From assembly GCA_964655525.1 (NCBI GenBank), contig CAZZNE010000001.1, positions 124,001 to 188,000 on the forward strand: a stretch of DNA of 64,000 bases, given 5' to 3'. Under the pieces are notes generated by a model. The model saw nothing but the letters and a program-made list of their open reading frames with translations. It did no database searches and had not been told where the DNA came from. Source of the DNA: DLAJ01 sp964655525. GTDB lineage: Bacteria > Bacillota > Clostridia > Lachnospirales > Lachnospiraceae. A program made the translations under genes and the position numbers. Below, in pieces: positions 53,850 through 63,215 of this stretch (the first letter of the stretch is position 1; every line of letters starts with the position of its first letter).

Positions 53850-54836
53850 TTAATCTTCGGTGGTGTCTGAATCAGAAGTATTTTTTGGCAGAATGCTATC
53901 ACTGATGATATAACGGGGACGCTGTTTTACCTCTAAATAAATTTTTCCGATATATTCGCCGAGAATGCCAATGGAGATCATTTGAATTCCGCCGATAAAG
54001 CAAATGATACAAATCTGACTTGCCCATCCGATAATGGCATGCCCGTTGAGATTAACAATAACGGACCACACAATGCCGATAAAGCTTAACAATGCAAAGA
54101 TAAGACCAAGGGCTGTGATCAGACGGATCGGTCGAATGCTTAAGCTGGTAATTCCGTCAAAGGCGAAAGAGAGCATTTTTCTTAATGGGTAATGACTTTT
54201 GCCCGCGAGACGCTCGTGACGTTCATAGTAGACGCTGGTGCTCTTGAAGCCAACGAGCGGGAACAGACCACGGAGAAACAGATTCACTTCCTTGAAGTTG
54301 GAAAATTCTTCAAGGACGCGGCTTGATACGAGCCGATAGTCGGCATGGTTATAGATAATTTCTCCGCCCAAACGGTCAAGAAGGCGGTAGAAGCCCTGCG
54401 CAGTATGACGCTTAAAGGGAGTGTCCGTCTTTCTGCTGCTTCTGACGCCATAGACAATCTCGCAGCCATCTAAGTAGCAGCGGATCATTTCGTCCATGGC
54501 ATTGATATCATCCTGACCGTCGCAATCGATGGAGATCGTAATATCACAGAAATCTTTGGCGGTCATCAATCCGGCAAGCAGCGCATTCTGGTGCCCGCGG
54601 TTACGACTCTGACGGATGCCGCAGTAACAAGGATTTTCGGCGCAGAGGGAACAAATAATATCCCATGTATGATCACTGCTGCCGTCGTCAACGAATAAGA
54701 CGCGGCTGTCGGGACTGATCAGGTTTTCTGAACAAAGAGCGGTCAGTTTTTCACAAAATAGGGGTGCAGTCAGGGGAAGCACCTGTTCCTCATTATAACA
54801 GGGAATGATAATATATAGGACGGGTATTTTTGGCAT
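53850..54836 (-). CDS. GtrB-like membrane-anchored polyprenyl-phosphate glycosyltransferase
   Basis: 328 residues from the ATG at 54836, with AGGAGG seven bases upstream on the minus strand; the open frame to 54932 is not needed. GT-A motifs: YIIIPCYNEEQVLPL, VDDGSSDHTWD and SIDCDGQDD. Two TM helices near the C-terminus (about 225-250 and 262-285) and a short Lys/Arg-rich tail complete the GtrB plan. It would charge undecaprenyl phosphate with a sugar for a GtrII-like enzyme, whose relic lies just past its 3' end. Confidence 0.92.
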   Translation of the reverse strand: MPKIPVLYIIIPCYNEEQVLPLTAPLFCEKLTALCSENLISPDSRVLFVDDGSSDHTWDIICSLCAENPCYCGIRQSRNRGHQNALLAGLMTAKDFCDITISIDCDGQDDINAMDEMIRCYLDGCEIVYGVRSSRKTDTPFKRHTAQGFYRLLDRLGGEIIYNHADYRLVSSRVLEEFSNFKEVNLFLRGLFPLVGFKSTSVYYERHERLAGKSHYPLRKMLSFAFDGITSLSIRPIRLITALGLIFALLSFIGIVWSVIVNLNGHAIIGWASQICIICFIGGIQMISIGILGEYIGKIYLEVKQRPRYIISDSILPKNTSDSDTTED

Positions 54837-54938
54837 GGCAAAGCCTCCTGCGCAAAAGTATTTTAATGTTAGTATACACGAAAATAAAATGTTGGTATAG
54901 TATTTTTGAAATAAATTGAATTCGGGGATCAAATTGCT

Positions 54939-55976
54939 ATGAAGCTGAGTATCATTGTACCTGTATACAATATGGCGGGCGACGGAAAACTGAATTACTG
55001 CATGGATTCCCTTTTAGCCCAGACAATCGGGGATTATGAGATCATCGCGGTGGACGACGCCTCGACGGACGATTCGTTTGCCATTCTGCAGCAGTATGAG
55101 CAGACGAATCCGGGCAGGGTGCGGGCAGTCCGCTCGCCCGAAAACAGGAGGCAGGGCGGTGCACGCAACATCGGGATTGAACTCGCGCGCGGGGAATGGA
55201 TCGGGTTCATTGATTCCGATGACTGGATTGCGCCGGATATGTATGAAAAGCTGCTTGCATGCGCGAAACAGACCGGCGCGGATGTGGTCGGCTGTCAGTA
55301 TCAACTCACATCCGAGCACAGCATGAAACCGGGAAAACTGATCGTGAATCATACGACGGAGCATACGGGGATACTGGGAGAAAAACAATATCGCAAGTGG
55401 ATGCTGATGCCCGGAAGTATGGTGATCAAGGTCTATCAAAAAAGCGTGATCGATCAATATCATCTTCGGTTTCCGGAGCATGTTTTTTATGAAGATAATT
55501 GTGCAAGCCCTCTTTGGATGCTGCATTTTACCCATTTTGAATTGGTGGACGAACCACTGTATTATTATTATCAGCATGAGGCGTCCACGGTGCACCGCAT
55601 CACAAGGCAGCGGTGCTATGAACGCATGAAGACGGCAAAGATGCTTGTGGAGGGATGCAGGCGGGAAGGATTTTATGAGCCGTATCATGAGGAGTTAGAG
55701 GCGTTGTTTACACAGATTTACTATGTTAATACCCTATTTTCCTATATGGCGGGGATCCGCATTCCGTCCATCCGGTTTCTAAAGGAGCTGCGGGATGGCA
55801 TGAACGCGCAGTTTCCGCGTTTTAGGGAGAATCCTTATTATGATGGGAAGTATGATGTGGAGCAGAAAAAAATGATCGATCTGCACATGAAACATCCGCT
55901 ATGGTATGCGCTCTATGATAAGGCGCTGCGATTGTACAGAAAAATCCGATACGGCTCAGCGAATCAGTCTGCATAG
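54939..55976 (+). CDS. Family 2 glycosyltransferase
   Basis: 345 residues. KLSIIVPVYNMAGDGKLNY, AVDDASTDDSF, RRQGGARNIGIELARGEWIGFIDSDDWI are complete GT2 motifs. The C-terminal 100 residues are helical and may contact the membrane. It is divergent from the GtrB-like gene, with only about 100 bases between the two starts. Its 3' end overlaps the convergent acyltransferase gene by 21 bases. Confidence 0.9.
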   Translation: MKLSIIVPVYNMAGDGKLNYCMDSLLAQTIGDYEIIAVDDASTDDSFAILQQYEQTNPGRVRAVRSPENRRQGGARNIGIELARGEWIGFIDSDDWIAPDMYEKLLACAKQTGADVVGCQYQLTSEHSMKPGKLIVNHTTEHTGILGEKQYRKWMLMPGSMVIKVYQKSVIDQYHLRFPEHVFYEDNCASPLWMLHFTHFELVDEPLYYYYQHEASTVHRITRQRCYERMKTAKMLVEGCRREGFYEPYHEELEALFTQIYYVNTLFSYMAGIRIPSIRFLKELRDGMNAQFPRFRENPYYDGKYDVEQKKMIDLHMKHPLWYALYDKALRLYRKIRYGSANQSA

Positions 55977-57035
55977 GACGGGGATCTTTAACAGAAGAAA
56001 GCTGATAGCCCCGCAGAGCGCCGTGACACAGACGACAATGAGCGGAATGGAAAAAAGTGGGGAAAAGATTGACGGGGCAAAGCCGATTTTATGTGCGAGC
56101 AGAAGGACAGCGGGATGCACAAGATAGATTCCGAGCGTCAGCTTTGCCAGAGAACAGAGCGTTCTGCCGGCGCGCGGATGGATACTAAGCCGCATATCCA
56201 GCCGTTTACACGCGACAAAGACGGCGCAGGCGGTAATAAACATCATCGGGGTGAGCGGCGTGTTCATGACATAAGCGGTTGATTCCTTTGCAATCGAATA
56301 GCAAAAACCAAGCACGCAGGACAGCGCAAACGAAGCGGCGCCGAGAATGTACAGCACCCTGCATGAAAAGCCGTTCGCGCCGCTGACAAACCGGCTCAGA
56401 TAATGCCCGAGAATGAAATAGCCCAGATAGCCGCAGAAAAAAGAGAAATCATTGGATGTAAAAAAATCGACAAACAGATATTTGAATTTGAACTCATAGT
56501 GGAACAGGGTCGGAAAAAGCAGGCCGGCGACAAAGAAAATGCAGAGAAAATATTCACAGATTTTTCGCTCGGATACTGACTTTTTGATGACCGGGACCGT
56601 CAGATAGAGTATCGCGAGCATCGGCAGGAACCAGAGATGGTAATATCCGCGCTGCTTGATGAGCGCGAGGAGAACGTCGTTTTTGAACGTCGCAAACGTG
56701 AGCGGCGTCTGACTCTCGACCAGATCCAGCATCTGATAAATCGCTTTCCAGACGTAATAAAGCGCAAATAAGCGGAGTGAGCCGCGAACCGGTTTTCGGA
56801 TGCCGTCCGCCGCGTCGGGACTGAGCATAAGCGAACCGCTAATCATGACAAACAGAGTCACGCCGAGAAAACCAAGACAATTATAGGTATTTGTGATAAA
56901 ATAGGCAAAGGAGCGAAGCGGCAGCGTTTCGATCTGCATGGCCGATACATGAACGGTCACGACAAGCATACATGCCAGGATGCGCAGCATATCCAAATAT
57001 ACGATACGAGTCTGTTTTGTCCGGTCTGCGTTCAT
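55956..57035 (-). CDS. Acyltransferase family 3 membrane protein
   Basis: 359 residues with about 10 TM helices. RIVYLDMLRILACMLVVTVHVSA carries the conserved N-terminal R/D/H pattern of acyltransferase-3 proteins. LGFLGVTLFVMISGSLM and LGIYLVHPAVLLL fit the family. It probably O-acylates (acetylates) a surface glycan. GGAGGGCAGCC precedes the ATG on the minus strand. It diverges from a second family member at 57116, but the two sequences are only distantly alike. Confidence 0.9.
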   Translation of the reverse strand: MNADRTKQTRIVYLDMLRILACMLVVTVHVSAMQIETLPLRSFAYFITNTYNCLGFLGVTLFVMISGSLMLSPDAADGIRKPVRGSLRLFALYYVWKAIYQMLDLVESQTPLTFATFKNDVLLALIKQRGYYHLWFLPMLAILYLTVPVIKKSVSERKICEYFLCIFFVAGLLFPTLFHYEFKFKYLFVDFFTSNDFSFFCGYLGYFILGHYLSRFVSGANGFSCRVLYILGAASFALSCVLGFCYSIAKESTAYVMNTPLTPMMFITACAVFVACKRLDMRLSIHPRAGRTLCSLAKLTLGIYLVHPAVLLLAHKIGFAPSIFSPLFSIPLIVVCVTALCGAISFLLLKIPVLCRLIR

Positions 57036-57065
57036 GGCTGCCCTCCTAATGGTTCGATGATATCA

Positions 57066-57095
57066 TTGTAGCATAATTATGTGAAGATGTATAAT
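57066..57095 (+). promoter_or_regulatory. Predicted promoter of the second acyltransferase gene
   Basis: TTGTAG at 57066-57071 and TATAAT at 57090-57095, spacing 18, between the two divergent acyltransferase genes. Confidence 0.45.
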
Positions 57096-57115
57096 AAATA
57101 TGAGGGACAGGAAGG

Positions 57116-58201
57116 ATGGAAAAAAAGAATTGTAAAGAACGAAACGCGGGAGTGGACCTTTTGAGAATCGTGTCCATGCTCATGGTGGTGATCCTGCATA
57201 TTCTCGGGCAGGGCGGCGTGCTTGCCGGCGTGTCTGCCGCACCGCAGACAGCGGGTTATGCGGTGGCGTATCTGTTAGAGTCCTGCTGCTTTTTGTCAAT
57301 CAACAGCTTTGCGCTTGTCTCCGGTTATGTCGGCGCGGAGGGACATTTCCGCTATGCGCGCCTGTTTGAGACACAGCTGCGCGTGCTGTTTTATACGGTG
57401 TTGATTACGGCAGGGTTTTGTATTGCCATGCCGGAGCTGTTTGGCTTTACGCTGATCAAAAACGCACTGTTTCCGGCGATGACGGGACAATATTGGTATT
57501 ACACGGCGTATTTCGGACTGATGCTGTTTATGCCGGCGCTGCAATGTATGATCGCGCATTTGAGCAGAGCGCGGTTCCGAAATCTGATCTTGAGCATCCT
57601 CCTGCTCTTTTCAATCCTGCCTGCGCTGTTTGTGCGTGATATTTTTCAAACCGCGCAGGGATACAGCCTGTGGTGGCTGATTGCGCTTTATCTGGTCGGC
57701 GCGTATATCAAAATATATGGTTGTCCGTTTTTAAAGAAAACGATTCCCGCGCTGGCGGTCTATGCACTGAGCGTCCTTGCCGCATGGGGAATTCAGCTGG
57801 CAGATGCTTATGGTGTGGGAATCCCACTGCCGAACATGCTTGTTTACACGTCACCTGCAATGCTGCTTGGAAGCATTGCGCTGTTGGTCGCATTTTCGGG
57901 ATACCAGCCTTCGAGTCCGGTCAAAAAAGCTATTTCCCTGCTTGCGCCGCTCTCCTTCAGCGTCTATCTGATCCACGCGCATCCGTTGATCTGGGAACAT
58001 TTATTTGCGGAGCGCTTTCGTACGCTTGCAGAATATCCGGCGGCGGGAATTGTTTTTGTGGTGATCGGGATCGCGGTGGGCGTTTACATTCTCTGCTCCT
58101 TAGCAGACATGGCGAGGGTGTGGCTGTTTCGGGTCTGCAGGGTGTCTGCAGCGTGCGAGAAGCTGGGCGCGAAGGTGGAAAAAATACTGGGGACTGATTG
58201 A
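57116..58201 (+). CDS. Acyltransferase family 3 membrane protein
   Basis: 361 residues with about 10 TM helices. NAGVDLLRIVSMLMVVILHILGQGG has the family's D/R/H residues in the first helix. NSFALVSGYVGAEG and SFSVYLIHAHPLIW are the usual later motifs. AGGAAGG precedes the ATG. It is probably another O-acetyltransferase for the glycan, adjacent to the nonulosonate genes. Three acyltransferase-3 genes plus an MBOAT enzyme in one window suggest heavy acylation of the product. Confidence 0.9.
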   Translation: MEKKNCKERNAGVDLLRIVSMLMVVILHILGQGGVLAGVSAAPQTAGYAVAYLLESCCFLSINSFALVSGYVGAEGHFRYARLFETQLRVLFYTVLITAGFCIAMPELFGFTLIKNALFPAMTGQYWYYTAYFGLMLFMPALQCMIAHLSRARFRNLILSILLLFSILPALFVRDIFQTAQGYSLWWLIALYLVGAYIKIYGCPFLKKTIPALAVYALSVLAAWGIQLADAYGVGIPLPNMLVYTSPAMLLGSIALLVAFSGYQPSSPVKKAISLLAPLSFSVYLIHAHPLIWEHLFAERFRTLAEYPAAGIVFVVIGIAVGVYILCSLADMARVWLFRVCRVSAACEKLGAKVEKILGTD

Positions 58202-58317
58202 AATACCCTTGTTTTTTAACCATTGGCATGGTAAAATTTTACTGGTATTTTTTTGAAAATATAAGATATACTTCCAATCATCGGAGTAGATACAACTGTG
58301 ATACAGGAGGCCGGAAA

Positions 58318-59325
58318 ATGGCAGATAATGTAATTGACGGAAAGGTCATATTGATCACCGGAGGAACGGGTTCTTTCGGGAAATGTTTTACCAAATATGT
58401 ATTGGAGAACTATGAACCGAAAAAAATCATTATCTATTCGCGCGACGAGTTCAAACAGTGGCTGATGGATCAGGAATTTGCACAGTACAGAAAAAAGATC
58501 CGTTATTTTATCGGTGATGTGCGCGATCTGCAGCGTATGGAGCGCGCGTTTCAGGGCGTGGATTATGTGATCCATGCGGCGGCGTTAAAGCAGGTGCCTG
58601 CGTGTGAGTACAATCCGAATGAGGCGATAAAAACGAATATTAATGGTGCCATGAACGTGATCGAGGCGGCGTTAAACACGAATGTGAGCAGAGTCGTTGC
58701 GCTTTCTACAGATAAGGCGGTCAATCCGGTCAACCTTTACGGGGGGACAAAGCTTGTCTCGGACAAGCTCTTTGTCGCGGCCAATGCTTATGCAGGGGAC
58801 AGGGATATTGCATTTTCCATCGTACGTTACGGAAATGTAGCGGGCAGTCGTGGTTCCGTCATACCGAAGTTTTACGAGATGATCAAAAAGGGCGAGACGG
58901 AGCTGACGATTACTGATTACCGCATGACGCGATTTTGGATCAGTTTAACGGAGGGCGTCGAGCTTGTCATCAAGGCGCTTGCGGAGGCAAAGGGCGGCGA
59001 GACCTTCATCAGCAAGATCCCGTCGTTTAAGATCACTGATCTGGCGGAAGCGATGATGCCGGGCGCAAAGACGAAGGAAATCGGTATCTACCCGGGAGAA
59101 AAGCTTCATGAGATCATGGTGACGGTCGAGGATTCCGCGACTACCTATGAATATGACAAGCATTTTATCGTTTATCCGCAGACGAAATTTAATGCAAGAC
59201 AAATGGTGGAGCCGACGGGCAAAAAGGTGGAGGAAGGATTTTCCTACAGTTCCGGCAACAACAGCGAGTGGCTATCCGTAGAGCAGATCAGAGAGCGTCT
59301 GCGCGATCTGGAATTGGAGAAATAG
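58318..59325 (+). CDS. pseB: UDP-GlcNAc 4,6-dehydratase (inverting), PseB-like
   Basis: First step of CMP-pseudaminic acid synthesis: 4,6-dehydration with 5-epimerisation of UDP-GlcNAc. 335 residues from the ATG at 58318 (AGGAGG seven bases upstream); the earlier codon at 58198 is not supported. Cofactor loop TGGTGSFG at 14-21. The catalytic set LSTDKAVNPVNLYGGTK has Asp-Lys and, eight residues after the Lys, Tyr, as in the characterised PseB/FlaA1. DEFKQWLMDQEF is also family-typical. Without the downstream genes a CapE/FlaA1-type role would be possible; pseC and pseF make PseB the best call. Confidence 0.9.
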   Translation: MADNVIDGKVILITGGTGSFGKCFTKYVLENYEPKKIIIYSRDEFKQWLMDQEFAQYRKKIRYFIGDVRDLQRMERAFQGVDYVIHAAALKQVPACEYNPNEAIKTNINGAMNVIEAALNTNVSRVVALSTDKAVNPVNLYGGTKLVSDKLFVAANAYAGDRDIAFSIVRYGNVAGSRGSVIPKFYEMIKKGETELTITDYRMTRFWISLTEGVELVIKALAEAKGGETFISKIPSFKITDLAEAMMPGAKTKEIGIYPGEKLHEIMVTVEDSATTYEYDKHFIVYPQTKFNARQMVEPTGKKVEEGFSYSSGNNSEWLSVEQIRERLRDLELEK

Positions 59326-59329
59326 AACG

Positions 59330-60805
59330 ATGGTTTTTAATTCTTTCATTTTTATCCTGCTCTTTCTGCCAGTCTGTCTGATAGGTTATTTTTGTTTGAA
59401 TTATTTTCACAGATATACGATGGCAAAGGCATTCCTGTTCGGAATGTCTTTGTGGTTTTATGGTTATTTTCATGCCGCTTATCTGTTTTTGCTGATTGGC
59501 GGTATCCTATGGAATTATCTGATCTACCGGATCGGAAGAGGACTGCTTCAAAAGAAAAAGAATACAAAGGCGCTGATGGTATTCGGAGTGATCTGTAATC
59601 TGGCGGTTTTGGTTTTTTTCAAATACACGGACTTCATCTCGGAAAATCTGAATGCCCTGTTCGGTATGGATATTCCATTGCTTAAGCTTTTGCTCCCGCT
59701 GGGGATCAGTTTCTTTACATTTCAGCAGATTGGTTTTATTGTTGATGCCTGCCGGGGTGAAACGGGAGATTATTCCTTTTTGGACTATGCGCTGTTTGTA
59801 TCGTTTTTTCCTCAGCTGATCGCGGGACCGATCGTGACGCACGACGAGCTGATTCCACAGCTTGCCGATGAAAAGAAAAAAGCGTTTCGCGCTGACAATT
59901 TCAGCATGGGCTGCGTCTTATTCATTGTGGGACTTGCCAAAAAGGTATTGCTTGCGGATACATTCGGGCGCGCGGTCACGTGGGGCTATGGTTCTCTTGA
60001 AACGTTGAATACGCCCGCTGCGGTGATCGTCATGCTTTCGTTTTATTTTCAGATCTATTTCGATTTCAGCGGCTACAGCGATATGGCAGTTGGTTTGGGG
60101 CGTATGTTAAATCTGAAGCTCCCGCTGAACTTTGATTCGCCATATCGTGCGTTGACGCTGAGGGACTACTGGAAGCGGTGGCATATTACGTTGACAAGAT
60201 TTTTTACGAAATATGTCTATATTCCGCTTGGAGGCAGCAGGAGGGGGCGTGCCTATACTTATCGAAATATCCTGATCGTGTTTTTGTTAAGCGGATTATG
60301 GCACGGTGCGGATTGGGGTTTTATCCTTTGGGGAATCCTGAACGGTGTGGGAATTGTCCTGTGTCGCGTGTTGGACAGAATGCTTGTGCGAATGGAACGC
60401 ATACGGATTTTTCGGACGGCGCTGTGGTTTTGTAATATGCTGTGCGTCAACCTGCTGTGGGTGTTGTTCCGCGCGGAAAACTTACATACGGCAGGCGCGT
60501 TCTTTGTGGGGCTGTTTCGGGGATTCGGCGCTGTGCCGCAGAAATTGTTGGAAACATTTCGCATGGGAGAGTTTTGGTATGCTTTGAAGCTTTTGCATGT
60601 AACGGACGGCGGGCAGGGGGATCTGATCTTGTGCATCGGGTTTCTGATCATTGCATTTCTCCTTGTATTGTGCGGTAAAAATGTGCATCGGTATATTGAG
60701 GTCTTTAAGCCGCGTGTGGGATATGCAGTCGGACTTGGCATTTTGTTTTTGTGGTGTTTTGTCAGTCTGTCAGGTGTCAGCACCTTTTTATATTATAATT
60801 TTTAA
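59330..60805 (+). CDS. MBOAT-family O-acyltransferase (AlgI-like)
   Basis: 491 residues with about 11 TM helices. LRDYWKRWHITLTRFFTKYVYIPLGGS and LLSGLWHGADWGFILWG are the AlgI/PatA/DltB signature; the catalytic His is at residue 325. The enzyme would pass an acyl group through the membrane to a partner that loads it on an exported glycan. It starts four bases after pseB and is followed by an SGNH-type partner, an arrangement like algI-algJ. Confidence 0.93.
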   Translation: MVFNSFIFILLFLPVCLIGYFCLNYFHRYTMAKAFLFGMSLWFYGYFHAAYLFLLIGGILWNYLIYRIGRGLLQKKKNTKALMVFGVICNLAVLVFFKYTDFISENLNALFGMDIPLLKLLLPLGISFFTFQQIGFIVDACRGETGDYSFLDYALFVSFFPQLIAGPIVTHDELIPQLADEKKKAFRADNFSMGCVLFIVGLAKKVLLADTFGRAVTWGYGSLETLNTPAAVIVMLSFYFQIYFDFSGYSDMAVGLGRMLNLKLPLNFDSPYRALTLRDYWKRWHITLTRFFTKYVYIPLGGSRRGRAYTYRNILIVFLLSGLWHGADWGFILWGILNGVGIVLCRVLDRMLVRMERIRIFRTALWFCNMLCVNLLWVLFRAENLHTAGAFFVGLFRGFGAVPQKLLETFRMGEFWYALKLLHVTDGGQGDLILCIGFLIIAFLLVLCGKNVHRYIEVFKPRVGYAVGLGILFLWCFVSLSGVSTFLYYNF

Positions 60806-60880
60806 GGGTGTGGCTTGGGATGGAATCATGGGAAACGAATTTGTAAATGAGTGTCGTATGGACAGGCGGGAGGCGCTGCA

Positions 60881-61951
60881 ATGAGAAAATATCGGGTATT
60901 TCTCGGCGTGCTTGCAGGAGTGATCGCAGCGGGACTGATTGCAATCGCGGCATTGGTGATTGTGATCGATCCTTTTTTTCAGTATCATGGGCCGATGGAG
61001 ACATTTTCCTATGTGATCGACAATCAGCTGAGTCAAAATCCGGGACTTGCCAGAAACACGGAGTATGATGCGGTTCTGCTTGGCTCTTCCGTGACGGTGA
61101 ATTTCAATACAGTCTGGTTTGATGAGCTTTTTGGCGTATCTCTTGTGAAGCTGCCATATAATGGCGCATATCCGCGGGATATTGTGAATGCGATGGAGCA
61201 GGTGGAGAAGAGCGGACATTCTGTTGACATCGTGTTTTGGGGGGTGGATGTGTCAAGCTGTTCAAGTGACACGGAGCAGATAAAATATGAACTGCCGGAA
61301 TATCTGTATGATGATTTCATAGGCAATGATGTGTATTACTGGTACAATAAAGACGTTCTGCTCGATTATATCTTAAAGCCGCTGCTTGACCCGTCACAGG
61401 GAACGGATCCCACGGATTATTACAGCATATGGCAGTTGTTTGGTTATAATAAATGGGTGGCATTAAACAGCTATACGCCCGTGCCCCGCTCCGAACAGGA
61501 TTATGCGGATGATTTCCTGTTGGATGCGGTCAAAAAAAATATGGATATCAATATTTGCCCGATGATCGAACGCCATCCCGAGACACAGTTTTATGTGTTT
61601 TTTCCGCCGTACAGCATACTGTACTGGTATGATTTTGAGCGGCTTTGCCAGACAGATGCGATATTGACGAATGAAGCGTACATCATCGAGCGACTGCTTA
61701 TGTATGACAACGTGCGGGTCTTCTTTTTTCATGATGATCATGAGATAGTGGCTGATCTGGAGAATTATACGGATAAGATTCACTATTCACGCGAAGTGTC
61801 GCAGCATATCGCCCAGTCAATGGCGGATGGAAAAGGAGAAGTGAATGCGGACAATTACCGTGAGGTTTTGGATGCGTTTAAAAGCTATGTACACGCATAT
61901 GATTATGACAGCATCTGGGATGATTATGAGCATATGAGACCAGAGGAATGA
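60881..61951 (+). CDS. SGNH/AlgJ-like exported partner of the MBOAT enzyme
   Basis: 356 residues from the ATG at 60881 (GGGAGG eight bases upstream). One TM anchor (about 8-30), then an extracytoplasmic domain with VLLGSSVTVNF near 66-76, where the nucleophile Ser of SGNH hydrolase-like transferases lies. A C-terminal YTDKIHYS supplies the D-x-x-H pair. It would take the acyl group from the MBOAT protein and transfer it to the glycan, as DltD or AlgX/J do. Sequence identity to those is low by eye. Confidence 0.78.
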   Translation: MRKYRVFLGVLAGVIAAGLIAIAALVIVIDPFFQYHGPMETFSYVIDNQLSQNPGLARNTEYDAVLLGSSVTVNFNTVWFDELFGVSLVKLPYNGAYPRDIVNAMEQVEKSGHSVDIVFWGVDVSSCSSDTEQIKYELPEYLYDDFIGNDVYYWYNKDVLLDYILKPLLDPSQGTDPTDYYSIWQLFGYNKWVALNSYTPVPRSEQDYADDFLLDAVKKNMDINICPMIERHPETQFYVFFPPYSILYWYDFERLCQTDAILTNEAYIIERLLMYDNVRVFFFHDDHEIVADLENYTDKIHYSREVSQHIAQSMADGKGEVNADNYREVLDAFKSYVHAYDYDSIWDDYEHMRPEE

Positions 61952-61984
61952 AATGTGCCTGCGGCAGAAAGGAAGGGTATTGGC

Positions 61985-63196
61985 ATGGAGAAACTGGCAA
62001 TCGACGGCGGGAAGCCGGTCAGAGAGACAAAGCTGTTTTACGGACATCAATATATTGACGAGGCGGACGTTGAGGCGGTCGCGCAGGTGCTGCGGTATCA
62101 GGATCTGACATGCGGTCCGAAGATCACGGAATTAGAGGAGCGTCTCTGTGCGCTCACGGGAGCGAAGTATGCCGTCGCATGCAGCAATGGCACGGCAGCG
62201 CTTCATATGGCATGTCAGGCAGCAGGCGTAGAGCCGGGCGACGAGGTCGTCACAACGCCGATCACCTTTGCGGCTTCCGCGAACTGCGCGCTCTACTGTG
62301 GCGCGAAGCCGGTGTTTGTCGACATTGATGCGGAGACCTATAACATTTCGCCGGAGAGCGTAAGGGCGCATATGACGGAGGCGACGAGAGCCGTGGTAGC
62401 AGTTGACTATACGGGACAGGCCGCGGAACTGGATGAACTGCTTTCCGTATGCGGGGAAGCGGGTGCGAAGACCGGCAGAAAAGTATATCTCATCGAGGAC
62501 GGTGCGCATTCGATCGGGACGCGCTACAAGGGGCGCGGTGTCGGCAGCATTGCCGATATGACAACGTTCAGTTTCCATCCGGTTAAGACCGTGACAGGCG
62601 GCGAGGGCGGCGCGGTCTTGACAAATTCTAAGGAGCTGTACGACCGTTTGGTGCTGTTCCGTGCCCATGGTATTACAAGAAAACCGGAGCAGCTTATACG
62701 TGAGCCGGACGGCGCATGGTATTATGAGCAGATTGCATTGGGCATGAATTATCGCATGACGGATATACAGGCAGCGCTCATTATCAGCCAGCTGGACAAG
62801 CTTCCGAAATTTCAGAAAAGAAGAAAGGAAATTGTCGCGCGCTATAACGAGGCGTTTTCGGCGATGCCGGAGCTTTTTGTGCAGCGGGAGATCCCGGAGT
62901 CCGATACGACAAGGCATCTCTATATTCTCCGTATCCGTTCCGAACGCCTGACAGTGGGCAGAAAGCATTTTTTTGACGCGATGGCAGCGGAGAATATTTG
63001 CTGTAATGTACATTATATTCCCGTATACTATCACCCGTATTATGAAAAACTAGGGTATCAGAAAGGGCTTTGTCCGAATGCAGAAAAGCTTTATGAGGAA
63101 ATCTTAAGCCTGCCGCTTTATTACGCCATGACCGATCAGGACGTGGAGGATGTCATTCATGCGGTGAAGAAGGTCGTAGAACACTACAGAAAATGA
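61985..63196 (+). CDS. pseC: PseC-like aminotransferase (UDP-4-keto-6-deoxy sugar C4)
   Basis: PLP enzyme of the DegT/DnrJ/EryC1 family that makes UDP-4-amino-4,6-dideoxy-N-acetyl-altrosamine from the PseB product. 403 residues from the ATG at 61985 (AAGGAAGGG upstream). CSNGTAALHMA at 67-77 binds the cofactor phosphate; D172 (EDGAHSIG) and K201 in FSFHPVKTVTGGEGG are the PLP-binding residues. MNYRMTDIQAAL is conserved. LFYGHQYIDEADVEAV at the N-terminus is typical of PseC. Confidence 0.93.
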   Translation: MEKLAIDGGKPVRETKLFYGHQYIDEADVEAVAQVLRYQDLTCGPKITELEERLCALTGAKYAVACSNGTAALHMACQAAGVEPGDEVVTTPITFAASANCALYCGAKPVFVDIDAETYNISPESVRAHMTEATRAVVAVDYTGQAAELDELLSVCGEAGAKTGRKVYLIEDGAHSIGTRYKGRGVGSIADMTTFSFHPVKTVTGGEGGAVLTNSKELYDRLVLFRAHGITRKPEQLIREPDGAWYYEQIALGMNYRMTDIQAALIISQLDKLPKFQKRRKEIVARYNEAFSAMPELFVQREIPESDTTRHLYILRIRSERLTVGRKHFFDAMAAENICCNVHYIPVYYHPYYEKLGYQKGLCPNAEKLYEEILSLPLYYAMTDQDVEDVIHAVKKVVEHYRK

Positions 63197-63215
63197 TAGT
63201 TTAGGAGGAAATCAG

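Noticed and set aside
58243..58280. Promoter before pseB (TATAAG and TTGAAA words)
   Set aside because: No pair of boxes with acceptable spacing and match; left out as unsupported.
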